Shown: positions 40,800 through 50,231, counted from the stretch's first letter. The stretch is DNA of 64,000 bases from Sporomusa acidovorans (GCF_002257695.2 NZ_CP155571.1), one strand, 5' to 3'. Translations and numbers: made by a program. Notes: a model not told the origin generated them from the sequence alone.

Positions 40800-41495
40800 A
40801 TGGAACTATTGATAGCGTTAGGCAGTATTACGTTAATAAATCTAATACTGAGTGGCGATAATGCTGTTGTCATAGCTCTGGCTAGTAGAAATTTGCCTCA
40901 TGATCAGCGAAAAAAAGCCGTGCTATGGGGTAGTGCGGGAGCTGTGGTTCTAAGAATTCTGCTTACGATGATTGCCGCATTTTTGCTTAAGATTCCGTAT
41001 GTGCAATTTTTGGGTGGGATCGCCCTCGTATATATTGCCGTAAATTTGCTTGGTGATGAACACAAAGAAGTCGCCTGCGAAGGGGCCGAAAGTTTTTGGG
41101 AAGCAATTAAAATTATTATATTTGCTGACTTAATCATGAGTCTGGATAATGTCTTGGCCATTGCCGGCGTTGCTAACGGACATATCGGCTTATTAATATT
41201 CGGACTGGCCTTAAGTGTGCCGTTGGTAGTATTCGGCAGTCAGATGCTAATGAAACTTATGGATAGATACCCTATTATTATTTATTTAGGGGCAGCTATT
41301 CTAGCGTGGACGGCTGCTAAGATGATGGTAGCTGATGCGGTGCTGGGGGTGTGGCTTCAACCTTATGCAGTTTTGCTGGAGATTGGTGTGACAGCGGCGG
41401 CTTTGCTTATTGGTTATTGGCGTAAAAAACAGGGGCTTGAACCTGTACGCAGAGAAAATAAAGCGGCCTCCGGCGAACACCACCACGAAGCCTAA
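40800..41495 (+). CDS. TerC family membrane protein (second paralogue, riboswitch-controlled)
   Basis: A 231-residue membrane protein with the same two acidic motifs as the first paralogue (NLILSGDNAVVIALA and ADLIMSLDNVLAIAG). TerC/Alx proteins export manganese. It sits behind a yybP-ykoY riboswitch, so Mn2+ probably raises its expression by preventing termination. The histidine-rich tail (GEHHHEA) may bind metal. The ribosome-binding site is GAGGGGG. Confidence 0.93.
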   Translation: MELLIALGSITLINLILSGDNAVVIALASRNLPHDQRKKAVLWGSAGAVVLRILLTMIAAFLLKIPYVQFLGGIALVYIAVNLLGDEHKEVACEGAESFWEAIKIIIFADLIMSLDNVLAIAGVANGHIGLLIFGLALSVPLVVFGSQMLMKLMDRYPIIIYLGAAILAWTAAKMMVADAVLGVWLQPYAVLLEIGVTAAALLIGYWRKKQGLEPVRRENKAASGEHHHEA

Positions 41496-41533
41496 TTCTT
41501 TAGGGTACCAAAGAAAAATAGTGATATATGTAA

Positions 41534-41580
41534 ACAGAAAACAAGGGGAAGATAATCTCCGTGTTTTCTGTTTTCTTTGT
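41534..41580 (+). terminator. Intrinsic terminator of the second terC
   Basis: ACAGAAAACA and TGTTTTCTGT pair around an inner GGGGA/TCTCC stem, followed by TTTCTTTG. Confidence 0.8.
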
Positions 41581-41716
41581 ATATTATTTATTCTCATGAT
41601 TCTGTTAATTATGTAAATTGTATAATTTAAACTTTTGGTATCACCCCATGCTCGTGGTATGATATAATACAAAATTGTTACCTATATGAAATCCAATAAA
41701 GATTTCATCTGACATG

Positions 41717-41779
41717 ACAGGGTGTTAGTAAACGCCCCACACTGGCGCTTGACTTTCCCTATACTAACACCTGCCTGTA
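41717..41779 (+). repeat. Palindromic interspersed element, copy C
   Basis: CAGGGTGTTAGTA and TACTAACACCTGCCTG form the outer stem (9 bp perfect) around the conserved inner CGCC ... GGCG hairpin and TTGACTT. It lies just upstream of the decayed hyf cluster and is most like copy D. Confidence 0.75.
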
Positions 41780-41827
41780 AATCGTTATTGGATACTATAT
41801 ATTTACAATATACCGGAGGCGAATATT

Positions 41828-43857
41828 TTGTTTGTTGATTATTTACTGTATTTTTTGCTGATTTTCTTTGGTATAGGTGTACTGTCTCCTTTCCTTATCA
41901 GTAAAAATCATATCGTAAACTATGTTGCACATGGAATGGCAGCGCTGGGATGTCTGGCGGCCGTACTGTGTGCAATTATTGTTTTTAACAATGGGAAGAT
42001 GGCGTTAATTACGTCTTTTATGCTATTTACCGAGCCTGTTTATATTCGCTTGGACTATTTGGCAGCGTTTTTTTTGTTGCTTATCGGGGGGATAGGCTGC
42101 GTCACCAGTCTTTATGCTATTGGCTACAGCCGAGAATATCTTGAAGATGGCTGCCGTTACCGGGTAATGGCGGCACTGTATAATGCCTTTTTACTATCCA
42201 TGCTAGTGGTAGTTTCCGTCGGCCATGTGGCGGCCTTTATTATTGCCTGGGAAATAATGGCACTGACATCGTTCCTTTTGGTTAATTATGAACATGAGAA
42301 GAATGAAGTTGGCAGGGCAGCTTTTATTTATATTGTGATGACCCATGTAGGCACAGCTTTATTATTACCGCTTTTTTTCTATTGGCTAGTGTGGCCGGAA
42401 GTTTGGATTTTTTGCGTTTAAGGCAGTCGGTCGGTAGTATTGATCCTTCTACTCAAAATATTGTTTTTCTCTGTGCGTTCATTGGTTTTGGGGCTAAAGC
42501 CGGGATGATACCTTTGCATATTTGGTTACCAAAGGCTCATCCGGCAGCGCCTACTCATGTGTCGGCGCTTATGTCCGGCGTTATGATAGAAACGGCAATC
42601 TATGGGTTATGCCGCTTTTGCCTTGATTTTTTGGGAGCCGGTCCGGCATGGTGGGGCGTTATTGTTCTTATCCTGGCGATCGTTTCTTCCGTTTTAGGCG
42701 TATTATATGCAGTAATGGAACATGATGTAAAACGTTTGCTTGCCTATTCCAGTGTCGAAAATATCGGGATTATTCTTTTAGGGGTCGGAGCCGGCCTGGT
42801 ATTTGCGGCAAAGGGGCAAAGCGGGCTGGCTGCTGTCGCCTGGGTAGCAGCACTTTATCATGTAATGAGTCACGCGATATGTAAGTCATTATTATTTATG
42901 GGAGCAGGGGCCGTACTCCAGTCAACGCATACCAAAGATATGGAGTGTTTGGGCAGACTTATCCGTAAGATGCCTTCTACGGCTGTGTTTTTTTTGACAG
43001 GGGCAGCTGCCATTTCCGCTTTGCCTGCTCTCAATGGTTTTGTCAGCGAATGGATGACTTTCCAAGCCTTGTTTTACCTGCCGCAAAGTATGGCAGGAGC
43101 TTTAGGCAAAGTGTTTAGTGCTTTTTTATTGGCTTCGCTTGGCCTTACGAGGGCACTGGCGGCTGCCTGTTTTGTTAAGGCATTTGGTATTGCTTTTTTG
43201 GCCAAGCCACGGAGTATCCAGGCAGAACAGGCCCGGGAAGTTAATCACCCGATGCTTTTTTCGATGGCGGTACTTGCCGGACTTTGCCTAGTACTCGGGT
43301 TATGGCCTGCACCTCTGCTTACTATTCTCGGCCAGGCTTTATCAGGCAGAGGAGTAATTGAGCCTGCACAAGCTTTTGCCGGATTTAATTGGCAGGTGAT
43401 TGCGATTCGGGCAGGCTCTGCCAGTGGTGATCTGCAAATGCCTGTTGTGGCTGTGCTGCTGCTATTGGGAGGAGCTTTGGCATGGGGAATTACCAGACTA
43501 TATGGAAGGTCGCAAACGGCTCAAGGCGAAACCTGGACTTGCGGTATGGTGCCGAGCGCCAGGATGGAGTATACGGCTACTGGTTTTTCCAAGCCGATTA
43601 GACTGGCCTTTAAAGCTATTCTGCGGCCGCAGCACGAAACAATCGCCGACTTGACGCCAAATCGTTATTTCGGCCGGCGACTCCATTATCATGTAAGCTT
43701 TACTGATATCTTTAGCGCAGTTTATCGACCAATAAACTGTGGAATTATTCGCGCTGCCCAATTTATGAAGGTTATCCAGGCCGGCAGCGTTCAGCTTTAT
43801 ATCGGGTATATTACGGCGATTACCGTGCTAGCCCTCATTTTGAGCACCAGGTGGTGA
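41828..43857 (+). pseudogene. hyfB: Hydrogenase-4 subunit B-like (HyfB) gene with a frameshift
   Basis: Two overlapping frames together make a HyfB/NuoL-like antiporter subunit of normal length (about 680 residues): the first runs 41828-42421, the second about 42382-43857. The shift lies near a run of seven T at 42372-42378, where the frame breaks after THVGTALLLP and resumes at LLASVAGSLDFL. The second part keeps GMIPLHIWLPKAHPAAPTHVSALMSG-type segments, HDVKRLLAYSSVENIG and NGFVSEW. HyfB is the proton-channel subunit of hydrogenase-4/formate hydrogenlyase. A sequencing error is possible here, but the next two genes are also damaged. Confidence 0.8.
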
Positions 43858-43865
43858 GTAATAAT

Positions 43866-44648
43866 ATGGAACAATGGACAATGACAGTCTCGTTCGGCTA
43901 TGCGCTTGCCCTTGTACTTTTTGCGCCATTAGTTGCGGGACTCATCAAAGCAAGTAAAGCAAGGCTGCTTATTGTGCAAGGTGCCGTTGGGCCCGCTTTT
44001 CCTGAACAGTTTCTAATAGGCTTCGGTTTATTATCCATAAGTGTTGCAGTGCCGTTTATTTTGGTACAGCATGATCTTAAACGCTTATTAGCCTATTCGA
44101 GCATTGAACACATGGGACTTATTACTCTGGGGCTTGGTTTGGGGACGCCGCTTGCAGTGTATGGCGCACTTTTGCATATTATTAATCATGCCGTAACCAA
44201 GTCATCCCTTTTTTATCTGGCAGGGGCTGTTATTCAGCATTATGGGACAAAGAACATGTTGCGGATTAAAGGTTTAGTGAGCGCTATGCCGGTTATAGGA
44301 ACCATGTTCGTGGCTGCTGTGCTGGCCATTGCAGGACTGCCGCCATTCAGTGTTTTTTCTAGCAAACTTACGATTGTCTGGGCCGCATTTCAAGCAGGAA
44401 ATTCCTTTTTATGGGTGATTGTACTATTGTTGATGGCCGCCATTTTTGCCGGTATAATTTACTATACCTTAAAGCTTGGCTTTGGTCCGATACCAAACAA
44501 GGCTGCGGGCGACTACCAGCTGGGCAAACCGGCTTTAGCAGCCGTAGCGGTCTCGCTGGTGATCATGATTTTGGGTGGAATCTATCTGCCGGACTGGCTG
44601 GACACGCTTATTACCCAGGCGGCAGCTATAATAGGAGGGAAAGTATGA
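43866..44648 (+). pseudogene. In-frame HyfC-HyfF deletion fusion
   Basis: The first 40 or so residues (FGYALALVLFAPLVAGLIKA) match the start of HyfC, the NuoH-like subunit. At about 43990 the sequence jumps to the second half of HyfF (HDLKRLLAYSSIEHMGLITLG, INHAVTKSSLFYLAGA, AIAGLPPFSVFSSKL). The missing part would cover most of hyfC, all of hyfE and half of hyfF, roughly 2 kb by comparison with the usual gene sizes. The frame is open, but a functional subunit is very unlikely. The start used is ATG 43866. Confidence 0.8.
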
Positions 44649-45946
44649 CAGGGGCATTACAGATTATAACGGCAGCAACCTTGAGAGCTGCTGCTACGGT
44701 AGTTAATCATGGCGGGCGTTATCGGTTAACAGCCATGTTTGCTAATGACGAGCGCAGAATCAACGATGCATTTGCTGTGTATGCAATATTTTTCAGTAAG
44801 GAAGAAGCAGCTTTTAAAACGGTTAAGGCAGTTATTAAACAAGCGGAGCCACCTGAGTTTCCCTCACTTACGCCGCTTTTTGCGGGGCCGCCTGGTATGA
44901 ACGCGAATTATTGAGCCCGGCCATTTTTGTTTCAGCCAGGCAGGTGAACATATCATCAACCTGGAAACGAAACTGTTTTTTACCCATCGCGGCATTGAAA
45001 AAACAGTGGAGGGGCTCTCGTTCAGTCAGGCTTTATTTCAGGCAGAACGTATTTGTGGCGCTTGCTCTGTGGCTAATACGCTGTCTTATGTCCAGGCAGT
45101 CGAGCTTCTTGCCAGTACCAAGGTTCCGGTAAGAGCCGAATTTTTAAGAGTACTGGCGGCTGAACTGGAACGGCTGTACAATCATATTGGTGATATTGGA
45201 AATTTGTGCGCCGGGTTAGGGTTTGCTCCGGGTACCAGCCAGGGGTCCCGTCTAAAAGAGCAGCTTATGCGGCTTAATGAGCGATTGACCGGCAGCCGCT
45301 TTTTGCGGGGCTGGATTACCCTTGGTGGTGTGACTATGGATGTAACGCGCGATATGGTGCATGACATTTCGCGGACACTGGCCGGGATTAGCCATGAGCT
45401 TGCCGAACTGCTTGGCCTTTTACGTGACAACGACGCGTTTTTAGACAGGGTTAATACGACCGGTATTTTGCCGCAGCAAGCCGCACTTGAACTGGGAGCC
45501 GTCGGTGTGGCGGCGCGTGCGTCCGGGATTGACTGTGATGTGCGGCGTGATTTTCCCTATGCTGCCTACCGCAGCCTTCATTTCGACGTTCCCGTATATG
45601 CAAGTGGTGATGTAGCCGCCCGACTGTGGGTGAGGGCGGAGGAAGCAGACGAGTCCCTGCGAATTATAGGGCAGGTGCTTGACGGATTACCAAGCGGTAA
45701 TCTTAAGTCCGAACTGCATTCGATTGAGCCTTACCGGCGGCGTTCTCTGTCACGGAATCGGCGCGTGGGTCCAATTTACACTGGCTTATGGCTGGTGAAA
45801 ATAACACCCTTTACCGCTATTTTGTCCGCTCTGCTTCTTATTCAAATTGGCCGGCGCTCACTGTGGCCGTTCCCGGGAATATTATTCCGGATTTTCCTTT
45901 AATTAATAAGAGTTTTGAATTATGCTATGCGTGTCTTGATCGATAA
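44645..45946 (+). pseudogene. hyfG: Hydrogenase-4 large subunit (HyfG) gene with frameshifts and a deletion
   Basis: The N-terminal NuoC-like domain (RRINDAFAVYAIF, EFPSLTPLF) is in one frame to about 44880. WYERELL continues in a second frame. The NuoD-like part restarts at IIEPGHF in a third (about 44907), so the region between them is deleted. The large-subunit part keeps RICGACS (first metal motif) and RLYNHIGDIGNL. Near 45740 the frame shifts again, and SARGSNLHW ... FELCYACLDR finishes in another frame. The last motif is ELCYAC rather than DPCxxC. The gene is not functional as read. Confidence 0.82.
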
Positions 45947-45957
45947 GGAGGGATACT

Positions 45958-46680
45958 ATGCTTAACCTTCTAAAAAAAATTATTAAAACAGGTTGTGTTA
46001 CTGAGGCTTATCATGCCGATAGCGTGCCGCCACGTTTTCGGGGCGGGATGTTGTGGGAACCGGGCCGCTGTCAACATTGCCAAAGCTGTCGCGATGCCTG
46101 TCCAACCGGTGCGATTGGGTTTAGCGACGGAATGTTGACAGTTGATCAGCAGGCCTGCGCCTTTTGCGGACGCTGCGAAGCTGTTTGTGAACACCAGGCA
46201 TTGTCTCATGGCGGCGAATACCAATTGGCGGAAATGAAAAGCCGGTTGTCAGGTAAGATTAGGTCGATAGTCAAACGTTCTCTTCATATCCGGCATGTTG
46301 ATGCCGGTTCTTGTAATGGCTGTGACTGGGAAATGGCTGCCCTTAATAATCCGATTTATGACTTGCAGCAATATGGGATTGATTTTGTACCTTCGCCGCG
46401 GCATGCCGACATGCTCATGATTACCGGTGTGGTAACACGCAACTTAGAGCAAGCGCTTACATTGACCTATGAGGCAACACCGTCTCCCAAACTGGTTATG
46501 GCAGTAGGGGCGTGCGCCGCCACTGGTAAAGTTTTTGGAAAAAGTTATGCAATTTGCGGTGCAGCTGATACAATAGTACCTGTAGATATTTATGTGCCAG
46601 GCTGCCCGCCGCGTCCGGCTGCACTTCTTTACGGACTGCTGTTGGCGCTTGACCGATTAGGAGGAAACCGCAAGGCATGA
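45958..46680 (+). CDS. Hydrogenase-4 small subunit fused to a 2x[4Fe-4S] ferredoxin domain (HyfH/HyfI-like)
   Basis: A 240-residue protein. Residues about 35-80 hold two 4Fe-4S motifs (CQHCQSCRDACP and CAFCGRCEAVC), like HyfH. Residues 110-235 form a NuoB/HyfI-like small subunit with CNGCDWE, VGACAATG and VPGCPPRP, all cluster ligands present. The ORF is intact although the partner genes upstream are broken. It starts behind AAGGAGGG, and its stop overlaps the sdaAB start (ATGA), which may have preserved it for coupling. Confidence 0.82.
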   Translation: MLNLLKKIIKTGCVTEAYHADSVPPRFRGGMLWEPGRCQHCQSCRDACPTGAIGFSDGMLTVDQQACAFCGRCEAVCEHQALSHGGEYQLAEMKSRLSGKIRSIVKRSLHIRHVDAGSCNGCDWEMAALNNPIYDLQQYGIDFVPSPRHADMLMITGVVTRNLEQALTLTYEATPSPKLVMAVGACAATGKVFGKSYAICGAADTIVPVDIYVPGCPPRPAALLYGLLLALDRLGGNRKA

Positions 46681-47342
46681 ATATTTTTGACATTATTGGG
46701 CCGGTTATGGTTGGCCCGTCAAGTTCTCATACTGCCGGAGCCGTCCGCTTAGGTAATGCCGCCCTGGCTATATTGGGAGAAGCAGTGGCGGAAGCTGCCG
46801 TTGGCTTGCATGGTTCTTTTGCTCAGACAGGCCGTGGTCATGGTACTGATCTGGCGTTAGTCGCAGGGCTTATGGGCTGGTCGACTGACGATATACGGAT
46901 TCCCCAGGCATTTGCGTATGCCCGGGAAATTGGCCTGAAGTATTGCCTAAAGAACATCAATGCCGGTGATGCCGCCCATCCCAACTTTGTCAAAATTCAT
47001 TTGAAAGGGCGCAAAGGCGGCGAAAGTGAGATGGCCGGGGCCTCTGTGGGCGGCGGTCAAATCATAATCAAGGAAGTGGATGGTTTTCCCCTTGAGTTTA
47101 CGGGGGATTTTCCTACTATTTTGACGCTGCATGAAGACCGGCCCGGTGCGGTGGCGGAGGTGACCGGCATACTGTCAAGGCGCGGCGTTAATATTGCTCA
47201 AATGCGCGTATTTCGCAGAAATAAGGGTGGACTGGCCAGTATGGTGCTGGAAACCGATCAGCCGGTAGACGATGCCGATATCGCTGCCGTGGCGGCTCTG
47301 CCGTTAATCCGCTCTGTCCGGCATATTCCGGCAATAAGCTAA
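46677..47342 (+). CDS. sdaAB: L-serine dehydratase, iron-sulfur-dependent, beta subunit
   Basis: The two-subunit enzyme deaminates serine to pyruvate and ammonia. The 221-residue beta subunit starts with the family motif IFDIIGPVMVGPSSSHTAGAVRLGN and has a C-terminal ACT domain (about 148-221, LTLHEDRPGAVAEVTGILSRRGVNI) that may sense an amino acid. The ATG overlaps the hydrogenase-subunit stop and the alpha subunit starts 15 bp downstream. Confidence 0.95.
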   Translation: MNIFDIIGPVMVGPSSSHTAGAVRLGNAALAILGEAVAEAAVGLHGSFAQTGRGHGTDLALVAGLMGWSTDDIRIPQAFAYAREIGLKYCLKNINAGDAAHPNFVKIHLKGRKGGESEMAGASVGGGQIIIKEVDGFPLEFTGDFPTILTLHEDRPGAVAEVTGILSRRGVNIAQMRVFRRNKGGLASMVLETDQPVDDADIAAVAALPLIRSVRHIPAIS

Positions 47343-47357
47343 AATAGGGGTGAGCAG

Positions 47358-48245
47358 ATGTCACTAGCTAAATTATCGTTAGAGGAATGGATGCAAACCG
47401 CCGCCGGGCAAGCGGTTTCGTTTGCCGACTTTTGCGTCGAATTTCAGAGTAAGCAGTTGGAACTGCCTCCCGATAAGGTAATTGCCCGCATGGCAGCAAT
47501 GCTGGCGGTGATGGAAGAATCAATAACCACCGGGCTTAAGGGGCCTCGTTCCAAAGGTGGCTTAGTCGGCGGCGACGCTCAAAAGTTACAGAAATATCTG
47601 AGTGGCAAAAAGCGGAGCATATTGGGAAATGTTGTCGGCAAAGCGGTGATGTATTCACTGGCGGTAGGCGAAGCCAATGCTGCCATGGGGCGGATCGTCG
47701 CCGCTCCCACCGCCGGTTCGAGCGGTGTACTTCCGGCTGTTCTGTTTACTATGAAAGAAGAGTTGCATCTTTCTCAAAGTGAACTGGCCAAAGGACTGGT
47801 AGTGGCGGGTGCCATTGGCATGGTTATTGCATCCAGGGCATCGCTTGCCGGCGCTGCCGGCGGCTGCCAGGCCGAATGCGGTTCTGCCGGGGCTATGGCC
47901 GCAGGCGCCATGGTATCCTTATTGGGCGGGACACCGGCGCAAGTAGGACATGCTGTCGCCATTACCATTAAAAATATGCTAGGCTTAGTGTGCGACCCGG
48001 TTGCCGGTTTAGTGGAAGTGCCTTGCGTTAAACGCAACGCCGGAGCAGTGGCGCAGGCTATGGTTGCTGCCGAAATGGCTCTTGCCGGGATTGAAAGTGT
48101 AATCCCGCCGGATGAAGTAATTGACGCTATGGATGCGGTCGGCCAGTCAATGCATTGTTCCCTTAAAGAAACCGCCCAGGGCGGTTTGGCGGTAACACCC
48201 ACTGCCTTGGCGTTGACTGAAAAAATATTTGGTCATACGATATGA
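47358..48245 (+). CDS. sdaAA: L-serine dehydratase, iron-sulfur-dependent, alpha subunit
   Basis: The 295-residue alpha subunit carries the [4Fe-4S] active site; conserved cysteines lie in GGCQAECGSAGAMAAGA (near residue 175) and in VCDPVAGLVEVPCVKRNAG (near 215). The segment APTAGSSGVLPAVL is also characteristic. A palindromic repeat (copy D) starts within a few bases of the stop. Confidence 0.95.
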   Translation: MSLAKLSLEEWMQTAAGQAVSFADFCVEFQSKQLELPPDKVIARMAAMLAVMEESITTGLKGPRSKGGLVGGDAQKLQKYLSGKKRSILGNVVGKAVMYSLAVGEANAAMGRIVAAPTAGSSGVLPAVLFTMKEELHLSQSELAKGLVVAGAIGMVIASRASLAGAAGGCQAECGSAGAMAAGAMVSLLGGTPAQVGHAVAITIKNMLGLVCDPVAGLVEVPCVKRNAGAVAQAMVAAEMALAGIESVIPPDEVIDAMDAVGQSMHCSLKETAQGGLAVTPTALALTEKIFGHTI

Positions 48246-48250
48246 TCCTT

Positions 48251-48320
48251 CCGCCAGGGTGTTAGCAGCGTTCCGGCACTGGCGCGTGATCGCCGCTTTT
48301 ACCAACACTCTGTCTGGAAA
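48251..48320 (+). repeat. Palindromic interspersed element, copy D
   Basis: CCAGGGTGTTAG and CCAACACTCTGTCTGG form an imperfect outer stem around CACTGGCGCGTGA, matching copy C. It starts 6 bp after the sdaAA stop and could double as a terminator, though its T-tract is weak. Confidence 0.7.
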
Positions 48321-48406
48321 TCTTTATTAGCTATTATATAATTAAGCAGGTTTTTTCTGATAAATGTAGAAAAATCAAGAAGAATAAATATTTGGAGGAC
48401 TGCAGC

Positions 48407-48787
48407 ATGAAAACAGTTGTTTCTTCTGATCGTGCCCCGCAGGCTATTGGTCCCTATTCTCAGGCTATTAAGGCCAATGGTTTCTTGTTTGTTTCTGGGC
48501 AAATTCCGCTTGACCCAATTACCGGACAGATTGTCTATGGCGGGATAGAAGGCCAGACATATCAGGTACTTGCCAACCTGCAGGCAATTTTGGAAAAAGA
48601 GGGTCTCAGTTTTGACGATGTCGTGAAGACCACCGTATTTTTGAAGGATATGGATGATTTTGCGGTAATGAATAAAATTTATAGTCAATCCTTTACTACG
48701 AATCCGCCGGCCCGCGCATGTGTGCAAGTTGCCAAGCTGCCGCGCGATGTCAGTGTGGAAATTGAAATAATAGCCGTATATCCTTAA
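48407..48787 (+). CDS. ridA: RidA family reactive intermediate deaminase
   Basis: RidA hydrolyses reactive enamine/imine intermediates, such as 2-aminoacrylate made by serine dehydratases. The 126-residue protein has the family motifs AIGPYSQAI, SGQIPLDP and PPARACVQVAKLP with the catalytic arginine. The ATG at 48407 lies behind TTGGAGGAC; an in-frame TTG at 48392 overlaps that site. Its place directly after sdaAB-sdaAA makes functional sense, since serine dehydratase releases the compound RidA removes. Confidence 0.95.
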   Translation: MKTVVSSDRAPQAIGPYSQAIKANGFLFVSGQIPLDPITGQIVYGGIEGQTYQVLANLQAILEKEGLSFDDVVKTTVFLKDMDDFAVMNKIYSQSFTTNPPARACVQVAKLPRDVSVEIEIIAVYP

Positions 48788-48789
48788 CA

Positions 48790-48829
48790 TAAGAAAAGCC
48801 GAAACCGGAAGGGTTTCGGCTTTTCTTAC
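48790..48829. terminator. Bidirectional terminator between ridA and lgt
   Basis: AAGAAAAGCCGAAACC and GGGTTTCGGCTTTTCTT form a long stem with T-rich ends on both strands between convergent genes. Confidence 0.92.
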
Positions 48830-48830
48830 A

Positions 48831-49622
48831 TTATTTTTTGCTATTCATACCAATACGTTCACCATAGTAACTTTGCCTTACAAACAAGACAAGTCCGACA
48901 AGAATAACAGCCAGGCTTGTAAGCTGAGCTGATTTTAGGCCAAATAGCAATGTGCCATAGTCTCCGCGGAGAAATTCCAGAAAAAAGCGGGCAGTAGAAT
49001 ATAGTATGGCATACAGGATGAAAACCTGCCCTTTGGCATGGTTGGTTGTTCTAAAAATCAATAACAGTACAAAGATAACGACATCAATTTGGCCCTCCCA
49101 AATTTCCGCCGGCCATAACGGTTGGTTGCCATATACCTGGTGAGCCAAAGTGGTAGAGGGATAGAGGATGCCAAAATTGCCGCCTGTTGGGTGGCCGAAG
49201 GCATCGCCGTTCATTAAATTAGCCATTCGCCCAATGGCTTGTCCCATGATGATTGCCGGAGCGGCCACAATATCGGCAAATGCCCAGGTATCAATTTTAT
49301 GAACTTTTGTGTAGATAATACCGGCAATAGCGCCTAATAAAACACCGCCCTGAATGGCCATGCCGCCCTGCCAGACGAAAGGGATCTCCAGTAAATGGTG
49401 TTGATAATATTCCCAATCGAAAAAGAAAACATCCCATAAACGGGCGCCGACAATGCCGGCCAAGCCACAGTAAATGCCAATGTCAGGCACATGTTGGTGC
49501 CAGCGGCCATCCTGTTTGGCCAGAAAATAAGCGGTGCCTGTCGCCAAAATAATACTCAGGCTTAAGATTAAACCATAAGCCCGGATCGGAAAATCCCCGA
49601 TAAAAAAGAGGTACTGATGCAT
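48831..49622 (-). CDS. lgt: Prolipoprotein diacylglyceryl transferase
   Basis: Lgt adds diacylglycerol to the lipobox cysteine of prelipoproteins. The 263-residue protein has about seven helices, the RAYGLILSLSI start, the GARLWDVFF segment and the GRMANLMNGDAFGHPT signature (near residue 130). It starts at ATG behind GGAGGT. Confidence 0.95.
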   Translation of the reverse strand: MHQYLFFIGDFPIRAYGLILSLSIILATGTAYFLAKQDGRWHQHVPDIGIYCGLAGIVGARLWDVFFFDWEYYQHHLLEIPFVWQGGMAIQGGVLLGAIAGIIYTKVHKIDTWAFADIVAAPAIIMGQAIGRMANLMNGDAFGHPTGGNFGILYPSTTLAHQVYGNQPLWPAEIWEGQIDVVIFVLLLIFRTTNHAKGQVFILYAILYSTARFFLEFLRGDYGTLLFGLKSAQLTSLAVILVGLVLFVRQSYYGERIGMNSKK

Positions 49623-49694
49623 AATGTGTTGAAACCTCCATAGTAATTAGTAGTAGCCAACCCTAACGCATAGAAACGTAAGGAAGGGGATCAA

Positions 49695-50231
49695 ATGTCA
49701 AAAAGATTTATCGTTTTAGCCATTGCAATCATTGCCATGACGGTGGCAATCGGTTTTATTGCTATGCAGCCCGAAAATTTTCTGAGAACTCAACCTGACA
49801 AACCGGCGGTTGACTCAGGGGTAACGGTAGGCAAACAACTGCCGGAATTTACACTTTCGACCCTTAACGGAAAAATGACGAAAGTATCTCCCGCTGCCCA
49901 GCAAGTCACTATTCTTAATTTTTGGGCAACCTGGTGTCCGCCTTGTCGCCAGGAGATGCCTGAACTTGAGAAGTTTGCCCAACAGTATAGCGGCAAAGTA
50001 GGTTTTTATGCGATTAATATTCAGGAGCCGGTTGCAACAGTGAACGAATTTTTGGCACATAATAAATATACCATGAATGTGCTCAGCGATAAAACGGGTG
50101 AGGTATCCCAGAATTTTCGTATTAATAGTATTCCAACCACGTTGGTTATTGATAAACAGGGTATCATTAAATATCGAAAGTCAGGTCCTGTTACAGTAGC
50201 TGAACTGGAAGGAGTGCTACATGGATTATAA
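49695..50231 (+). CDS. TlpA-like membrane-anchored thioredoxin-fold protein
   Basis: A 178-residue protein with an uncleaved N-terminal anchor (about 5-25) and an extracytoplasmic thioredoxin fold with active site WATWCPPC (near residue 74) and the cis-proline segment INSIPTTLVI (near 138). It is a TlpA/ResA-type reductase, probably fed with electrons by the CcdA protein encoded by the overlapping next gene. Confidence 0.93.
   Translation: MSKRFIVLAIAIIAMTVAIGFIAMQPENFLRTQPDKPAVDSGVTVGKQLPEFTLSTLNGKMTKVSPAAQQVTILNFWATWCPPCRQEMPELEKFAQQYSGKVGFYAINIQEPVATVNEFLAHNKYTMNVLSDKTGEVSQNFRINSIPTTLVIDKQGIIKYRKSGPVTVAELEGVLHGL

Noticed and set aside
41410..41616. A 68-residue ORF across the end of terC-2
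   Set aside because: It is out of frame with terC-2 and covers the terminator; no ribosome-binding site.
42360..42425. Programmed ribosomal frameshift in hyfB at the T7 run
   Set aside because: The adjacent hyf genes carry unrelated frame changes and deletions, and no stimulatory pseudoknot or internal ribosome-binding site is evident. Simple gene decay explains the region better; a base-calling error at the homopolymer also remains possible.
43866..44648. A new short antiporter-like subunit
   Set aside because: The join between a HyfC start and the middle of HyfF leaves neither domain complete, which fits a deletion scar rather than a new gene.
38045..48320. A CRISPR array made of the palindromic repeats
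   Set aside because: Copies are 1-6 kb apart, in both orientations, separated by genes; there is no regular spacing and no cas gene.
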